A DNA stretch of 64,000 bases from Paralichthys olivaceus (taxonomy: Eukaryota > Chordata > Actinopteri > Pleuronectiformes > Paralichthyidae), in NCBI RefSeq assembly GCF_024713975.1, contig NC_091115.1, forward strand, positions 4,788,501 through 4,852,500, in the 5' to 3' direction. Position numbers and translations under genes: made by a program. The notes beneath the pieces are model-generated. The model was not told the DNA's origin. It was given only the letters and a program-made list of their open reading frames with translations, and searched no databases. Positions 37,453 to 48,452 of this stretch are shown in pieces (the stretch's first letter is position 1; each line of letters begins with the position of its first letter).

Positions 37453-38174
37453 ATGGACTTAAAATCCGAGCTCCTCAAGTCCATCTGGTACGCGTTCACG
37501 TCGCTGGATGTGGAGAAGTGTGGCAAAGTGTCCAAGTCACAGCTGAAGGTAAGTGTGTGGTCATTTTCTAGATCAGGAAACTGGGACACAGGAGCAGGGA
37601 CGCGGACTTTAACTGCGTATTTGTGCCACTTTTCTTCTGTTTAGCGCCGGTTGAAACAAACCAGAACTCTTTGGTTTCTTTCGCGGCCTTTACACGTTGG
37701 AACATTGTGTATGAATCTATGTTGTACTAAGTGTACTAGTGAACACACAAACGCCCTACAGCCTCACACACAAACCCAAATATGTCCCACCAACAACACG
37801 TTACTCAGATTAGACGAGAGCCAGATTCCAGCTCAAAGTCCAACTTCTTCTCTGTTGCTTTTCTTCGTTTATAACCAGAGACATAATAACACCACAGCTA
37901 TATCAGCGTTTCAATCAGAACTGTGCATGTCCACACTGAGAGAGTGTTATTCACTCTGTCATGTGGCTTTCTGTCCAGTTCCTACATGTCTGTCTGAGCC
38001 CCCCCCCCCACTGCAGAGAAGAATCCAGGGAAGCAGCAGAAAGCTGCCCTGACATGCAAACACTAGAAACCAGCTGTCTCTACTGTGTGTGTGGATACAT
38101 GAAAAAATGTAGTGTGCACATCATTCTGATGTTTATCTTTTTAAAGTGTGATTATATCCATTATACATGCACTG

Positions 38175-38207
<33 letters not shown>

Positions 38208-41200
38208 TTGTGTGTGTGTGTCTCTAGGTGCTTTCACACAACCTGTACACTGTGCTGAACATCCCACATGACCCTGTGGCTCTGGAGGAGCACTTCCAGG
38301 ATGATGATGATGGGCCGGTGTCCAATCATGGCTACATGCCCTACCTCAACAAATATATACTGGACAAGGTTAAAAACACCTCAACACTTATTTGTTTCAC
38401 TTCCGGTTATTGTGGTCTATTTTATTTGTGCACATGTTGTACATTTTTAACAGGATATGTCATTAAATGGCCCATAAACAGGACAATCAATCACAAAGTT
38501 ATTCAAAACTCACCCACTGATAGATTTTTGTTGAGGTTTGTAATTATAACAGAAATATAGAATGTTTATTTCTCTTCTCACTTAAAACAGTTTGAAAATG
38601 CTTTTGTAAATAAGATATACGCACCTTTATCAATGTGGACATTTCAAACGTTTCTCAGAGGCAGAAATTATCGTAATAGTTAAAGTTTAAAGTTGGTCGT
38701 TGGAGCAGCTTTCCACTAATCACTGGTTTATTCCAGTGTTAATCTCTGTGGTTTAGAGACATCTGATGTTTAAACCCTGTTTCCTGAATGTTTAAGTAAT
38801 TACAGCCCATGTTGTTCAGGTCAAAGAGGGGATGTTCGACAAAGAGAAGTTTGACGACCTGTGCTGGATGATGACCATGAAGAAGAACTTTAGGGGGATA
38901 CCACAGGGGGCGCTGCTATCAGAGAGGGACTGTTTCAAGCTCTTCTGTCTATTCAACCTCTTGTCCGAGGACCGCTACCCACTGGTGATGATTCCAGAGG
39001 AGGTAAGCGATGATGTCAGACTGGGATTATTGGTGGCAATTAATGAGTGAGTGACGTTTTTGAACAGGGCTCAACCGTGGAGACTCAAGTCCACGATTAT
39101 ATGTTTTCAAAGTAATAAAAGTTAAAAATTAAACAGTGTGCATCTGGAGAGAAGAGTGCAAAACTTTGTCGCGGAACATTCTGTGCAAATAAAGACACAC
39201 AGAGGAACCAATCACAACCAGATTGCCCAGTTTCTTCACAGCAGTGCAAATAAGTGAGTTAATGAGGATCTTCCTTCCTGTGTTTCCTCCATGCTGCTCT
39301 TGGTTTCCTGTCGACAGAGACCAAAATAAACTGTTTGTACTCATGGCACAGTAGCCTCCTTCTGTGAAGTACAGAACAGAAATGTACTGATGCAGTACAT
39401 CAGCGTACTGGATTTCTACGCACATTTGGTTTTTTATGGTTTCAATGGCTTTTAGGTGGAGTATCTCCTCAAGAAAATCTCCACGGCGATGAGCGAGGAG
39501 TGGGACGGGAAGCCCTTGGAGGACTTGATATCCCAGGATGCCACGCTGCTGGAGGAAGGCATGTCTGTGTGGTCGTTCCTGGAGCGCATGATTGCGGGCC
39601 AACTGCTGAGGGTCACCAGTGCCGAGGCCTTCAGTCTGGCTCTGCACGAGGTTTTCCTGGAGATGTATCACAACGTCCTGAAGAGGGTGAGCGTTTAGGA
39701 TCATGTTTTTTTACCCAATTCTATATCTTCTCTTTGTCTTTTTCATCCTGACCAATGTTGTTTTCAGGGTTATATGTGGAAAAAGGGGCACGTGCGTCGG
39801 AATTGGACAGAGCGTTGGTTTGTGCTGAAGCCCTATTCCATGGCGTACTACGTCAGCGAGGACCTGAAAGACAAGAGAGGAGAAATCCAGCTGGATAAAA
39901 GCTGTGTCATAGAGGTTGGTCAGGACGTGTATTGCAGATGTGTTCACCCAAAGTCTTTAACTTGAGCTCTCGAATCTCCTCGTCTTTCCAAGTTCCTGGA
40001 CGGTTTTTCCAGTTTCACATCCGGTGCATGTTAGAAACTTCACCCCACCGTAATATTTCAAGAATAATCGGTGTGCATGTCGGAGAGCGGCTCAAGATGT
40101 TTTCTCTCGTGTCTCCTTTGTGTCCCAGACTCTTGCAGACAGGGAGGGGAAACGCTGTCTGTTCTGTGTGAAAACCCACAATAAAACCTTTGAGATGAGT
40201 GCGTCCGACCAGAGAAAGAAAGTGGAGTGGACTCAGGGTGAGTTGTTGCGTCTCAGTAGAATCACAAGGACAAGGTCACAATTTAACTACTCTGGTTTAT
40301 AATGTGTGTGGCCACGGCTGTGTTGTGCTTGTGCTTTGTCTGGATCTGAAAGTAAATTTTCCATTGTGGTTTCAGAAAATCCTTATAAAACGAGACCAGG
40401 CCGAGGTAGAGGTTTTTTATATGTGTATATATTTCCGGCATTAAGTGTGAAAGGGGGAGAGAGAGCAGGGGAGACATGCTGCTGAGGTTATTTGTGTGTC
40501 CTTGTTGTGGCCCCTTAGATCAGTTTCAGTTATGTTGGATGATTTTATGTTTGTGAATTGTTCAATATTAAAACCCACATATCCCTTTTATGGTGGCAAC
40601 TGAGGATAAGGAACATTTGATCTTCTCACAAAAAACATGCATCCACCAGTTCTTCTTATACCAAGCAAATGGTCTTCATTTACTCAGAATTTACATTAAC
40701 CTGTGTGTGTGGCCTCTCCAGCCATTCAGACAGCCCTCCGTCTCCAGGGCGAGAGCAAGTCTTCCCTTCACCACGAGCTCAAGCTGAAGCGACGGGTCCA
40801 GCGAGAACACAGTCATCGGGAGCGGTGCCGGAGCACCCGCAGCAGCTGCAGCAGCCAATCGGACGACTCCAACATCCAAGAGTTGGACAGGATGGAGAAA
40901 GACAAAGACAAACAGGATCTGGAGATTGAAAGCATCATCCAGGTGAGAGGGGAAGGGGTCGATAATGGAATCACAAGGTCAATAATGCCATTATTATAAA
41001 TATGTGTTAGCTTCATATACCATCTGTGTTTGCAGCATGCGCGGGAACTGGAGAGCAGGCGAAGGGAGGCAGAGGAGAAAGAAAGGAGGAGACAGAGGGA
41101 GGTGCAGATGGAGCTGGAGAGGCAACTGAAAGAGGCTGAGATGGTAAAAAAAAAAAAAGTGTATTTGTGATAATGTATTTGCAATTTTTCTGAAATGGGA

Positions 41201-42591
41201 TTTAGCATCCATCCAATCTCTCCGTTCTCTGAAAACAGCATGAAGACTCTGGCATTATAAAATTCAGATTTAACCCTCAGTGATTTTTAGTGTTTTTAGA
41301 AACGTTTATGAGATTCATGGAAGAGGTGAATCAGGAAGAGGACAGTTCTTTCCACTCAGCTGTTGCTGCGTATGCGTGTGATTGTGTGTGTGTGTGTGCG
41401 TGTGTGTCCAGTTGAGAGACAGCATGCAGGCGGAGATGCAGGAGAAGGAAAAGGAGGCCGAGCAGCAGAAGAGGAGGATTGAGGAGCTGGAGTTGACGCA
41501 GCAGAAACTGGAGGCAGCGCTCAACATGGAGATCCAGGCTCGGCTGGAGGAGGAGAGAGTCCGACAGGAGCTGGAGAGGTGAGAAACACACACGGAAAAC
41601 ATTTCAGCGACCACAGTACAATAACTACCTTCCCATGCACACGTCTCAGTCACCTCTCATATTCTGGTGTCTCTAAGCTTCTGCTCCGCCTCTTTCCTTC
41701 AGGTTGCTGGAGGCTGAGGAGGAAAAGAAGAGGCAGTGTCAGCTCTTGCAGGAGCAGCAGAGGGCGCTGCAGAGCCTCAGCCCTATAGAGGAGGCCTCCC
41801 ACCTGAGGACGGATGAGGTCACCCCCTCGGCCCTCGACTCAGCCTCGCAGGAGCTCCAGGATCTGCAGGCGTCTCGCCAGAGGAGTCACCAGCGCCTGGA
41901 GGTGAGGAATGAGGCGGTGTGTTTGGATCAGCTCTGCGAGCCTCCGCTTTATACAAAAACAACCGTAACTACCACTTTCTACTTATCCTCTCACTCCAGG
42001 AGGTTCAGGAGAAGCTGAGGAACGCCAGTCAACACGTGCGGCACTGGAACGTCCAGCTTAACCGCCTGATGACGCCCATCTCTCCTGGAGGTGCAGTATT
42101 CTCTTTGTCTGCTGTGTTCAGGTTGGATCTTAGGGTCGACACAACAATGTGATATTAAAAACTATGTGAAACGTACTGAGATATTAAGGAGCAAGAATCT
42201 ATGCTATGCTCCATGGGGCTATACTAGAAGACATTTAATCATCCAAAGAATAAAGAAGTGTTTGGTATTACAATTTTTCAACACAAAAAAATAGGACTTA
42301 ATATTTGGAAATGTGGTATAAATGAAATTAACAACAATAAATACAATCCTACGATTTTTTTTTTTTGTAGAGCGTTTGGGATATCGCATGTCATCCAAAC
42401 AACTGTGTCCCAAAAAAGAAGGAGCGCTGGCGAGTAACGAGTTCATCACTAAATTCAAGAAACGATCCGATGAGATCGATGAGATCGATCAGATCCCAGA
42501 AGACGACCGGACACTGGAGGAGCAGATGGAGGCCGCCCATCTGACTGACGGATCGGAGGAATCACAGGGAAAACCCAACGGACAAATGTGA
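37453..42591 (+). CDS. def6: DEF6/SWAP-70 family guanine nucleotide exchange factor
   Basis: PIP3-responsive Rho-family GEF that links receptor signalling to actin. Twelve exons: 37453-37548, 38228-38368, 38820-39002, 39456-39686, 39768-39914, 40129-40237, 40722-40942, 41036-41143, 41412-41578, 41703-41901, 42000-42090, 42371-42591. Phases agree and give 637 aa (human DEF6 631, SWAP70 585). N-terminal EF-hand-like region (1-79) begins [15 protein letters not shown], with [18 protein letters not shown] and [12 protein letters not shown] domain spans about 218-312 ([19 protein letters not shown]). A Glu/Arg/Gln-rich coiled coil follows (about 313-560), then [11 protein letters not shown], which is DEF6-like. 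The PH domain has SWAP70-like features ([10 protein letters not shown]), so this may be a fish paralog (def6a/b/c); length and the coiled-coil end favour DEF6. Two introns use weak donors (GTTAAA after exon 2, GTTGGT after exon 5). Confidence 0.92.
38175..38220. repeat. (TA)n(TG)n tract at def6 exon-2 acceptor
   Basis: A TA run (about 38175-38188) passes into TG runs that end 7 bp before the AG of the 3' splice site at 38226-38227. The tract therefore replaces most of the usual pyrimidine tract. Confidence 0.88.
41383..41407. repeat. (TG)n tract at def6 exon-9 acceptor
   Basis: An imperfect TG run ends three bases before the AG of the exon-9 3' splice site (41410-41411). It is the second def6 intron with this arrangement. 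Confidence 0.85.
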
Positions 42592-42841
42592 TAACCATGC
42601 TGACTGTTTTTAAATGTACAATTTCAAAAATGATCAAACTAAAAATATGTGTAGGACTGTGAGTAGAGAGAGACTCATCATTTCCAGGAATATGTAGAGA
42701 ATCTGCAGAAATCATGGTAATATATTTATATTCAGAGGTTTACCCTGAGATGATGGAGGACAATGACGACGAGCTCGATGTGATGCTGGATTCAATTAAG
42801 ACCCATTTGACTGAGACCAACAGAGATGTACAGTTTTGTAC

Positions 42842-42867
42842 AATAAAGTTTATTGCTGAACAATAAA
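42842..42867 (+). promoter_or_regulatory. def6: Paired def6 polyadenylation signals
   Basis: Two AATAAA hexamers (42842-42847 and 42862-42867) about 250 bp after the def6 stop codon, followed by T-rich sequence. Confidence 0.55.
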
Positions 42868-43393
42868 ACTTCATGATTTTGTGATATTTGTCATTTTTAC
42901 TAATCTGCTCTTGCAAATTCTCTGCTGACATCCACTGGAAACCATTTGTAAAAATGGGTCAAGTTTAAAAAGCATTGAGGTATTTACCCTTGTTTTGATT
43001 ATCTAATTAACTTCACCTCTCATTCTTTGCCCATTGTTCTTTATATATATTGCATAATTCATTCAGTAATTTATATATAATCACATCATCATTTATATAA
43101 TAACGTTTAATGTATACATCATTATATATAATATTTAGGTATGTATATATAAATGCCGATGTTATTATTATATATATTTTTACCTTCATTATTTTATCTT
43201 ATCCTATTGTATATATTATATATCCTCTTAGTTATATTCTGAATTATATTTTAGTGAGTTCTGAAGTGTGAGTATATATAAAACTGTTATTTGTTTATGT
43301 TTTTTTATGTCGTGGCAGAATCTGACCTGAAGGGGGCGCTGAAGTCTGGCAATGACCCGGAAAGAAAACAGTCGAACTCTCCCTGGTTCAGAC

Positions 43394-43404
43394 AAGATGG
43401 CGGC
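43394..43404 (+). promoter_or_regulatory. mcat: YY1-type motif in mcat promoter/5' UTR
   Basis: AAGATGGCGGC is the consensus YY1 site, common at the start of housekeeping and mitochondrial genes, often just downstream of the transcription start. It lies about 150 bp upstream of the mcat ATG. The ATG within it also opens a short upstream frame. Confidence 0.6.
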
Positions 43405-43453
43405 GCCCTGCAGTGGGTCACGCCGGCTGCTGGAGGCTCAGTGTCGGGTTTAA
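43397..43453 (+). CDS. Candidate upstream ORF in mcat 5' UTR (18 codons)
   Basis: The ATG inside the YY1 motif opens an 18-codon frame ending in TAA at 43451-43453, about 100 bp before the mcat start. Whether it is transcribed depends on the start site: YY1-type motifs often sit at or just after the transcription start, so this ATG may be very close to the cap or excluded. The encoded peptide (MAAPCSGSRRLL...) has no known function. Confidence 0.3.
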   Translation: MAAPCSGSRRLLEAQCRV

Positions 43454-43551
43454 CTCTTGATTAATATCTCGGTTGATCCGCTGGTTCAGTTCGCAGGTGA
43501 ATGGAGGGATGGTTGTGACCTGCGAGGACGTCATCGGCTGAGGAGCTCACC

Positions 43552-45483
43552 ATGCTGACGTCAGTGCTCGTCAACATGTCGGCCGCCTCCAGGGGGAAGA
43601 AGCTCGGCTCTCTGCTCTCTCTCGGCAGGAGTCTGTCCCACAGCCAGCGCGGCTCCCCGGATCCCCCGCCGGAAACCTCCGCTCCTCTCCCGGACACAGA
43701 GCCGGAGCGGAGCTGGAGGCGCCGGAAGGACCCCAGCGGCCGCTCCGTGTTCCTCTTCCCCGGGCAGGGCAGCCAGTTCGTGGGCATGGCCCGGGGTCTC
43801 TTGAAGTACCCCAACGTTAAAGAGATGTTCGACGTCGCCCAGAAGATCCTCGGGTACGATCTGCTGTCCCTGTGCCTGCAGGGGCCCGAGGAGGACCTGA
43901 TGAAGACGGTGCACTGTCAGCCCGCAGTGTTCGTCACCTCTCTGGCTGCTGTGGAGAGACTCAACCGGGAAAACCCACAGGTGGCGATCAGTCGATTAAT
44001 CGGTCATTCTGCAAAATCGGTTCACGGAACATTTTAATTATAAGTTGTTGGTTTGACAGAAAAACAAGTGACAACCCAACTTTTTCTCTGATGAGTGCAT
44101 CATGGCTGCACCTGACATATTTTAAATTTTAATAAGTACACATTACTAATAATAACATTATAGTAATTATAATAAACTGTTATTATGAATGCCAAAGAAA
44201 AACAATGTTCCTTTTCCTCGCACGTGTCCGCAGGCTGTTGAGACATGTGTGGCCGCTGCAGGTTTCAGTGTTGGAGAATTCGCTGCTCTGGTTTTTTCCG
44301 GTGCCATGGACTTTGCAGAGGGTAAATATGACGTCATGTCCTGTCGTGTGCCGGACAGTGAGTGTACCATGCTTACACCCTGCTTGTGTCCTGTAGCTCT
44401 GTATGCGGTGAAGGTGCGTGCGGAGGCCATGCAGAAGGCCTCGGAGCTGGCTCCCAGTGGGATGCTGTCAGTCATCGGACGACGTCAGGCTCAGTATAAA
44501 CACGCTTGTCTGCAAGCTAAAGAGCACTGCAAGAGTCTGGGGGTGGAGCAGCCCGTGTGTTCTGTGGCCAACTATCTGTTCCCTGACGGCAGAGTCATCG
44601 CAGGACATCGACAGGTACGGAGCGTAAAAACAAAATCAAAAATACAACTGCACCATCTCAGGTGATGCAGCCATTACTACCTGGTATAGGTGGTGACATA
44701 TCTGTGTCTCCTGGTACGTGTTTTTTAATCCGAGCTCTCTTGTCCTTCTAGGCTCTGGATTTCCTGCAGCAGAACTCGAGACGTCTCCAGTTCATGAGGA
44801 CCAAACCTCTCCCGGTCAGCGGAGCATTTCACACCGAGCTGATGGCCTCGGCTGCTGAACCCCTCCGAGAGGTTCTTAGACAGGTGGAGGTCAGTCCGAG
44901 TGCTGCTCAGTCACATCCGCCCTTCGTGGTCTTTTTATATATTTATTGGAACCAGACTGACGTGGATTTTTGATTTAAAATGTATTTGTTGAGATCATAA
45001 TCTGCAGATATTTTTTTATTAAAATAATAATTAGTTGCAACCATGAAAACAAATCATCAACCTTCCAGTTTGTACTTTGGGAGAATGGAAATTATACTTA
45101 CTGCCCCTTTAACATTCATCAACATTTCACCTTTAGATTTGAATGGAGCTGACAGCCATGAAGTTGCCTTTAGTTTAATCATCTGACTCCTCGATGTCTC
45201 TCCTCCTCAGATGCGGCGTCCTGAGATCAACGTGTACTCCAACGTCGACGGGAAGCGCTACATGAACGAGAGCCACATTCGGCGGCAGCTGGTAAAGCAG
45301 CTGGTGTCGCCCGTGAAGTGGGAGCAAACTCTGCACGAGATCTACGAGAGGACGCAGGGGGAGCGATTCCCTCACACCTACGAGGTCGGCCCGGGAAAGC
45401 AGCTGGGCGCCACGCTTCAGAAATGCAACATGAAAGCATTCAAAACGTACACGCAGGTGCAAGTCACCACGTATGAAGACTGA
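43552..45483 (+). CDS. mcat: Malonyl-CoA:ACP transacylase, mitochondrial
   Basis: Moves malonyl groups from CoA to mitochondrial acyl carrier protein for type II fatty acid (lipoate precursor) synthesis. Five exons: 43552-43980, 44234-44321, 44397-44614, 44752-44889, 45211-45483, giving 381 aa (human 390). The first 60 or so residues are Arg/Ser-rich with few acids, fitting a mitochondrial presequence. The acyltransferase domain starts at FLFPGQGSQFVGM (GQGSQ 71-75). The nucleophile elbow is GFSVGEF (Ser155) and the catalytic His is in GAFHT (His272). The C-terminal part includes VYSNVDG and EVGPGKQLG. A second in-frame ATG at residue 9 is possible. All introns are GT-AG. Tail-to-tail with bik, as in human 22q13.2. 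Confidence 0.97.
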
Positions 45484-45604
45484 TAACGCAGAGGCGTGGA
45501 TTTGGAATTAAGCAGCAGGAGGAAAAAATGGACTTCTGCAAGACCAACTAAACTTGCAAGCTCCTGTGGTTGCTTCTCAAGGTCTTGTTTGTGTATTAGT
45601 CTGA

Positions 45605-45610
45605 ATTAAA
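45605..45610 (+). promoter_or_regulatory. mcat: Candidate mcat polyadenylation signal
   Basis: ATTAAA about 120 bp after the mcat stop codon and about 50 bp from the opposing bik signal. Confidence 0.5.
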
Positions 45611-45657
45611 ATCGTTATTTTTTACTCAAGAGACTGCAACATTTTGTCTTTATGATT

Positions 45658-45663
45658 TTTATT
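45658..45663 (-). promoter_or_regulatory. bik: Candidate bik polyadenylation signal
   Basis: AATAAA on the minus strand, about 475 bp after the bik stop codon. Cleavage here would end the transcript at or inside the mcat 3' end. Confidence 0.45.
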
Positions 45664-46136
45664 AGCATTATAAGAAAAGCAGTTCAAAATCTGCAACAGA
45701 AAGTCCAGCTCCCGTCATTTTATATTAAGCCAAGGTTCATATCATCTGTAAAAAAACAACATTTCTGGGCCTCTTAAACCAGTAAGAAACTACTGTGGAT
45801 ACAAAAGACTGCAGGCCAGCAACAGTCCAGTCATGGAAACTTGTGACCTTGAAAACAACATTTCAGTGCTACATGATACTGACCAACTCCTTGGCTAATG
45901 CTATCAAACTGATTTAAATCCACATGCATTAGGATATTTTTTCACTGGTACATTACCCAGGAAGCTGCCCACAGTCGCCTGCGCCAACTCCAATACCGCT
46001 CGTTAAAATAGTATAAAAAGAGAACTCAAAGTAAACACCAGAAACAAATCAGTTAGCAATAATTACCACTCGCTTGCAAACGTTTTTCTTGTCAAATATA
46101 ATAATGGTTTAAAGGCCTTATTATTATTATGGCTCT

Positions 46137-47240
46137 TTAATCTTTCCATTCCATCCATAAGGTACCGAGGAGGGTCACTGCAGCCACCAGTGCCACAGTC
46201 ACGAGGGCTCCTCTGGTCCAATCAGTGCAGGTTATTGGTTTAAAACTGGAAATCTGCAAAATAAAGGAATAATGAGTCCAACATGAAAAACTCTGAAGAC
46301 TTAGGTGCCTTAGAATACAAGTTTTCCAAAGTTCACAACATATGGAATAATATTTCAACATGTTTTACAGTGACACGTATAATGCTTTGGAGGATTAGTG
46401 TTACCCAGTCTGTCCAGGCCTCAGCTCTGAGGAGACCCTGCCCAGGCGCCGTGCTCACTATCCAGGCTTTCACTGCAGCAGAGAAGCCCTGGAAGCCCCA
46501 TAACTGGTTGTGGAAACCCCTGGAACACAGTAACACCAGGTTACACCGCCAATCACATGAAAATCTGAAAATAACACAAAATGTGGCTTTTTTTTACCGA
46601 TACATGTTCCTGGTAAGTGCCTGAGCAGGTCTCAGCATGCGTAGAGGAGTTGGGAGCCGGTTTGGCCGCCTGCTGGTCCACTCCCGGTCCATCTGGTCTC
46701 CGATGGCAGCCAGTTGACGGGCGAGGGCACGAGAAGTCCTCTCATTGATTCTGAAACAGGAACAAGAAGAGATGTGGTTTATTTGTCTTTGCAAGACGGT
46801 CAGGGAAGCCTTATTCATTCAAGGGAGCAGCTGATCTTACACCAAACAAATGCGAAAACCAGCAACGTCTTCCTTAATTTTCCTTGGGATCAATGAATTA
46901 TCTATGTATCCATCTATCTATCCATCCATCTAATTACTCTTGTATTTGTCACATATTTTTGCCCAACACAAAAACACAAAAAAATTCATCATCATTGTCC
47001 AGTTGATTTGAAAGCACTTGTTTTTGGCACAACTGATCCCACATGGTCCGCTGCCTGTCTGTCTGTCTGTCTCAGCCTGTCTGAGCTGTGTGCTGCTGTT
47101 GTTATTACCAATCACACTAGTGTGTGGAGGGGCCTTCTGCTGTACCTGAAGTTAACGTCAAACAGGCCTCCAGTGTCCGCCTCACCAGGTCCAGCCTGGA
47201 GGGGGACGACTGGACTGGGCTGTCTGCTTTGTTTCACCAT
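46137..47240 (-). CDS. bik: Bcl-2-interacting killer-like BH3-only protein
   Basis: BH3-only proteins neutralise anti-apoptotic BCL-2 relatives on membranes; BIK is tail-anchored, mainly in the ER. Four coding exons: 47240-47146 (exon begins at 47249), 46750-46598, 46519-46405, 46253-46137, giving 159 aa (human 160). The BH3 segment is at 41-53, LARQLAAIGDQMD, matching the human BIK core (LxxIGDxMD). A C-terminal hydrophobic helix at about 136-154 (ALVTVALVAAVTLLGTLW) ends in a short charged tail. The rest is poorly conserved, as usual for BIK, so the name rests on BH3, tail anchor, length and position between mcat and ttll1. The ATG at 47240 is the first in its exon; two further candidate exons upstream could replace this exon. 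Confidence 0.87.
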
Positions 47241-48232
47241 CTTTGTTTTCTGAGGGAGGAGAGAGAGAGAGAACCAGTATTATGCAAATTGTTCTTTATT
47301 AATACACAAGCCTGGAACTTCATCGGCCATGCAGGACAGATAATGGCTCCATGGTGAGACACTAGTGTTTGTGCATCAGCCCTGCTTGGCTCCCAACGTT
47401 CATAAACACTCTGTGTAAATAGTGGCTCATGTTACCAGGATAGGTGGCGGCTGTGTAACCAGGGAGAAAATCCAGGTTGATAAAAACAGGCTCTCCCAGG
47501 TTTGAAGAGGTGACATCATGTGTTGGATTAAGTCCAACAGTTGTCGTCCACCTACGTCTGGATACTGTGTGAGTTTCAGCTCTGGAGTGGACACGAATCA
47601 ACCTTTATCACTATACTCCCATATATGACTTGTTATTTTCTGCAGTTTGGGATCCTCCTCCAAGCACCTGCCCTGACACAGTTCCTGTTGTGCCTGCAGT
47701 CCTGCCTCTGAATGCAAATGCACCATTTCCATAACTCAAAACAACCAAACTGCCTCTTTTTTTCCTTCATGGAGATGAAATAAAACATCACTGCCTCCAA
47801 AGAATCTACTTATATACACATTAAAGCTGTATTTCTTCAAATCCTCATATATCCTGAGGAAATCTTATGTGCTACAGCTGATTTAAATTAATACAATTGT
47901 CAAATTAAAGCCATAAATGTGGGGAAATTAATCACACAATCATACACAAAAGAATAATCATGTTTTTGTATAAAAATCATGGACTAGCCTGAAGGGTTTT
48001 GTCCATATTGCCACAACAAAGAGGTGAAGTCATCCCTCAAAAGCAAACAAAGGTTGTTTTCAAGATCACATATTAAATATTAAATGACAATAAATCCACA
48101 GACGTCAATCAAATCAAACACAAACAACATTTCCATGTAATAAGTATAATGTCTCATATTGCAATTGAGTATTAATGTCCCCTGTCACCATAAACATGTG
48201 CACACACAATAAAAAAAGAAAGTAAAACCAAC

Positions 48233-48261
48233 CTTTTGAGTAGATTAAAGTTGACGCCGCC
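48233..48261 (-). other. bik: Candidate upstream bik exon B
   Basis: 29-nt segment with acceptor TATTATAG and donor AG|GTTGGT. It continues the open frame of candidate exon A (GGVNFNLLK) and ends in phase 2, exactly the phase needed to join the BH3 exon at 46750. In the frame of the ATG exon it contains a stop, so joined to that exon it would be 5' UTR. Confidence 0.33.
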
Positions 48262-48353
48262 CTATAATAGATATTAACATATGTTAGTTAAAATGTATAA
48301 GAGATGAATACATAAAATAAATAAATATTCATTTGGTGTTTTCCTGAACTTAC

Positions 48354-48452
48354 AGCAGCGTCCTTTAATCTTGTTGCTCTCAGGTAACTGCCACGAATGT
48401 GACTGGCCACACCTTCACCTGCTGATACAGAGAGCAGCGGAGGGGTGACACT
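48354..48452 (-). other. bik: Candidate upstream bik exon A
   Basis: 99-nt segment with a good acceptor (TTTTGGCAG) and donor (CT|GTAAGTT) on the minus strand, open in one frame for all 33 codons. It has no ATG in that frame. It could be 5' UTR or part of an alternative N-terminus. Confidence 0.35.

Larger units (their letters stand above)
42868..43551. other. def6-mcat intergenic DNA and mcat 5' UTR
   Basis: AT-rich with scattered (TA) stretches (about 43040-43240). Base composition changes to GC-rich near 43320, marking the mcat promoter and 5' UTR, which hold a YY1-type motif and a short upstream open reading frame. Confidence 0.6.

Noticed and set aside
47362-47601. 79-codon minus-strand open frame inside the bik 5' region
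   Set aside because: It has no flanking splice sites that fit bik phases and no recognised domain. It could be part of a dispersed repeat, but no second copy is seen in the window.
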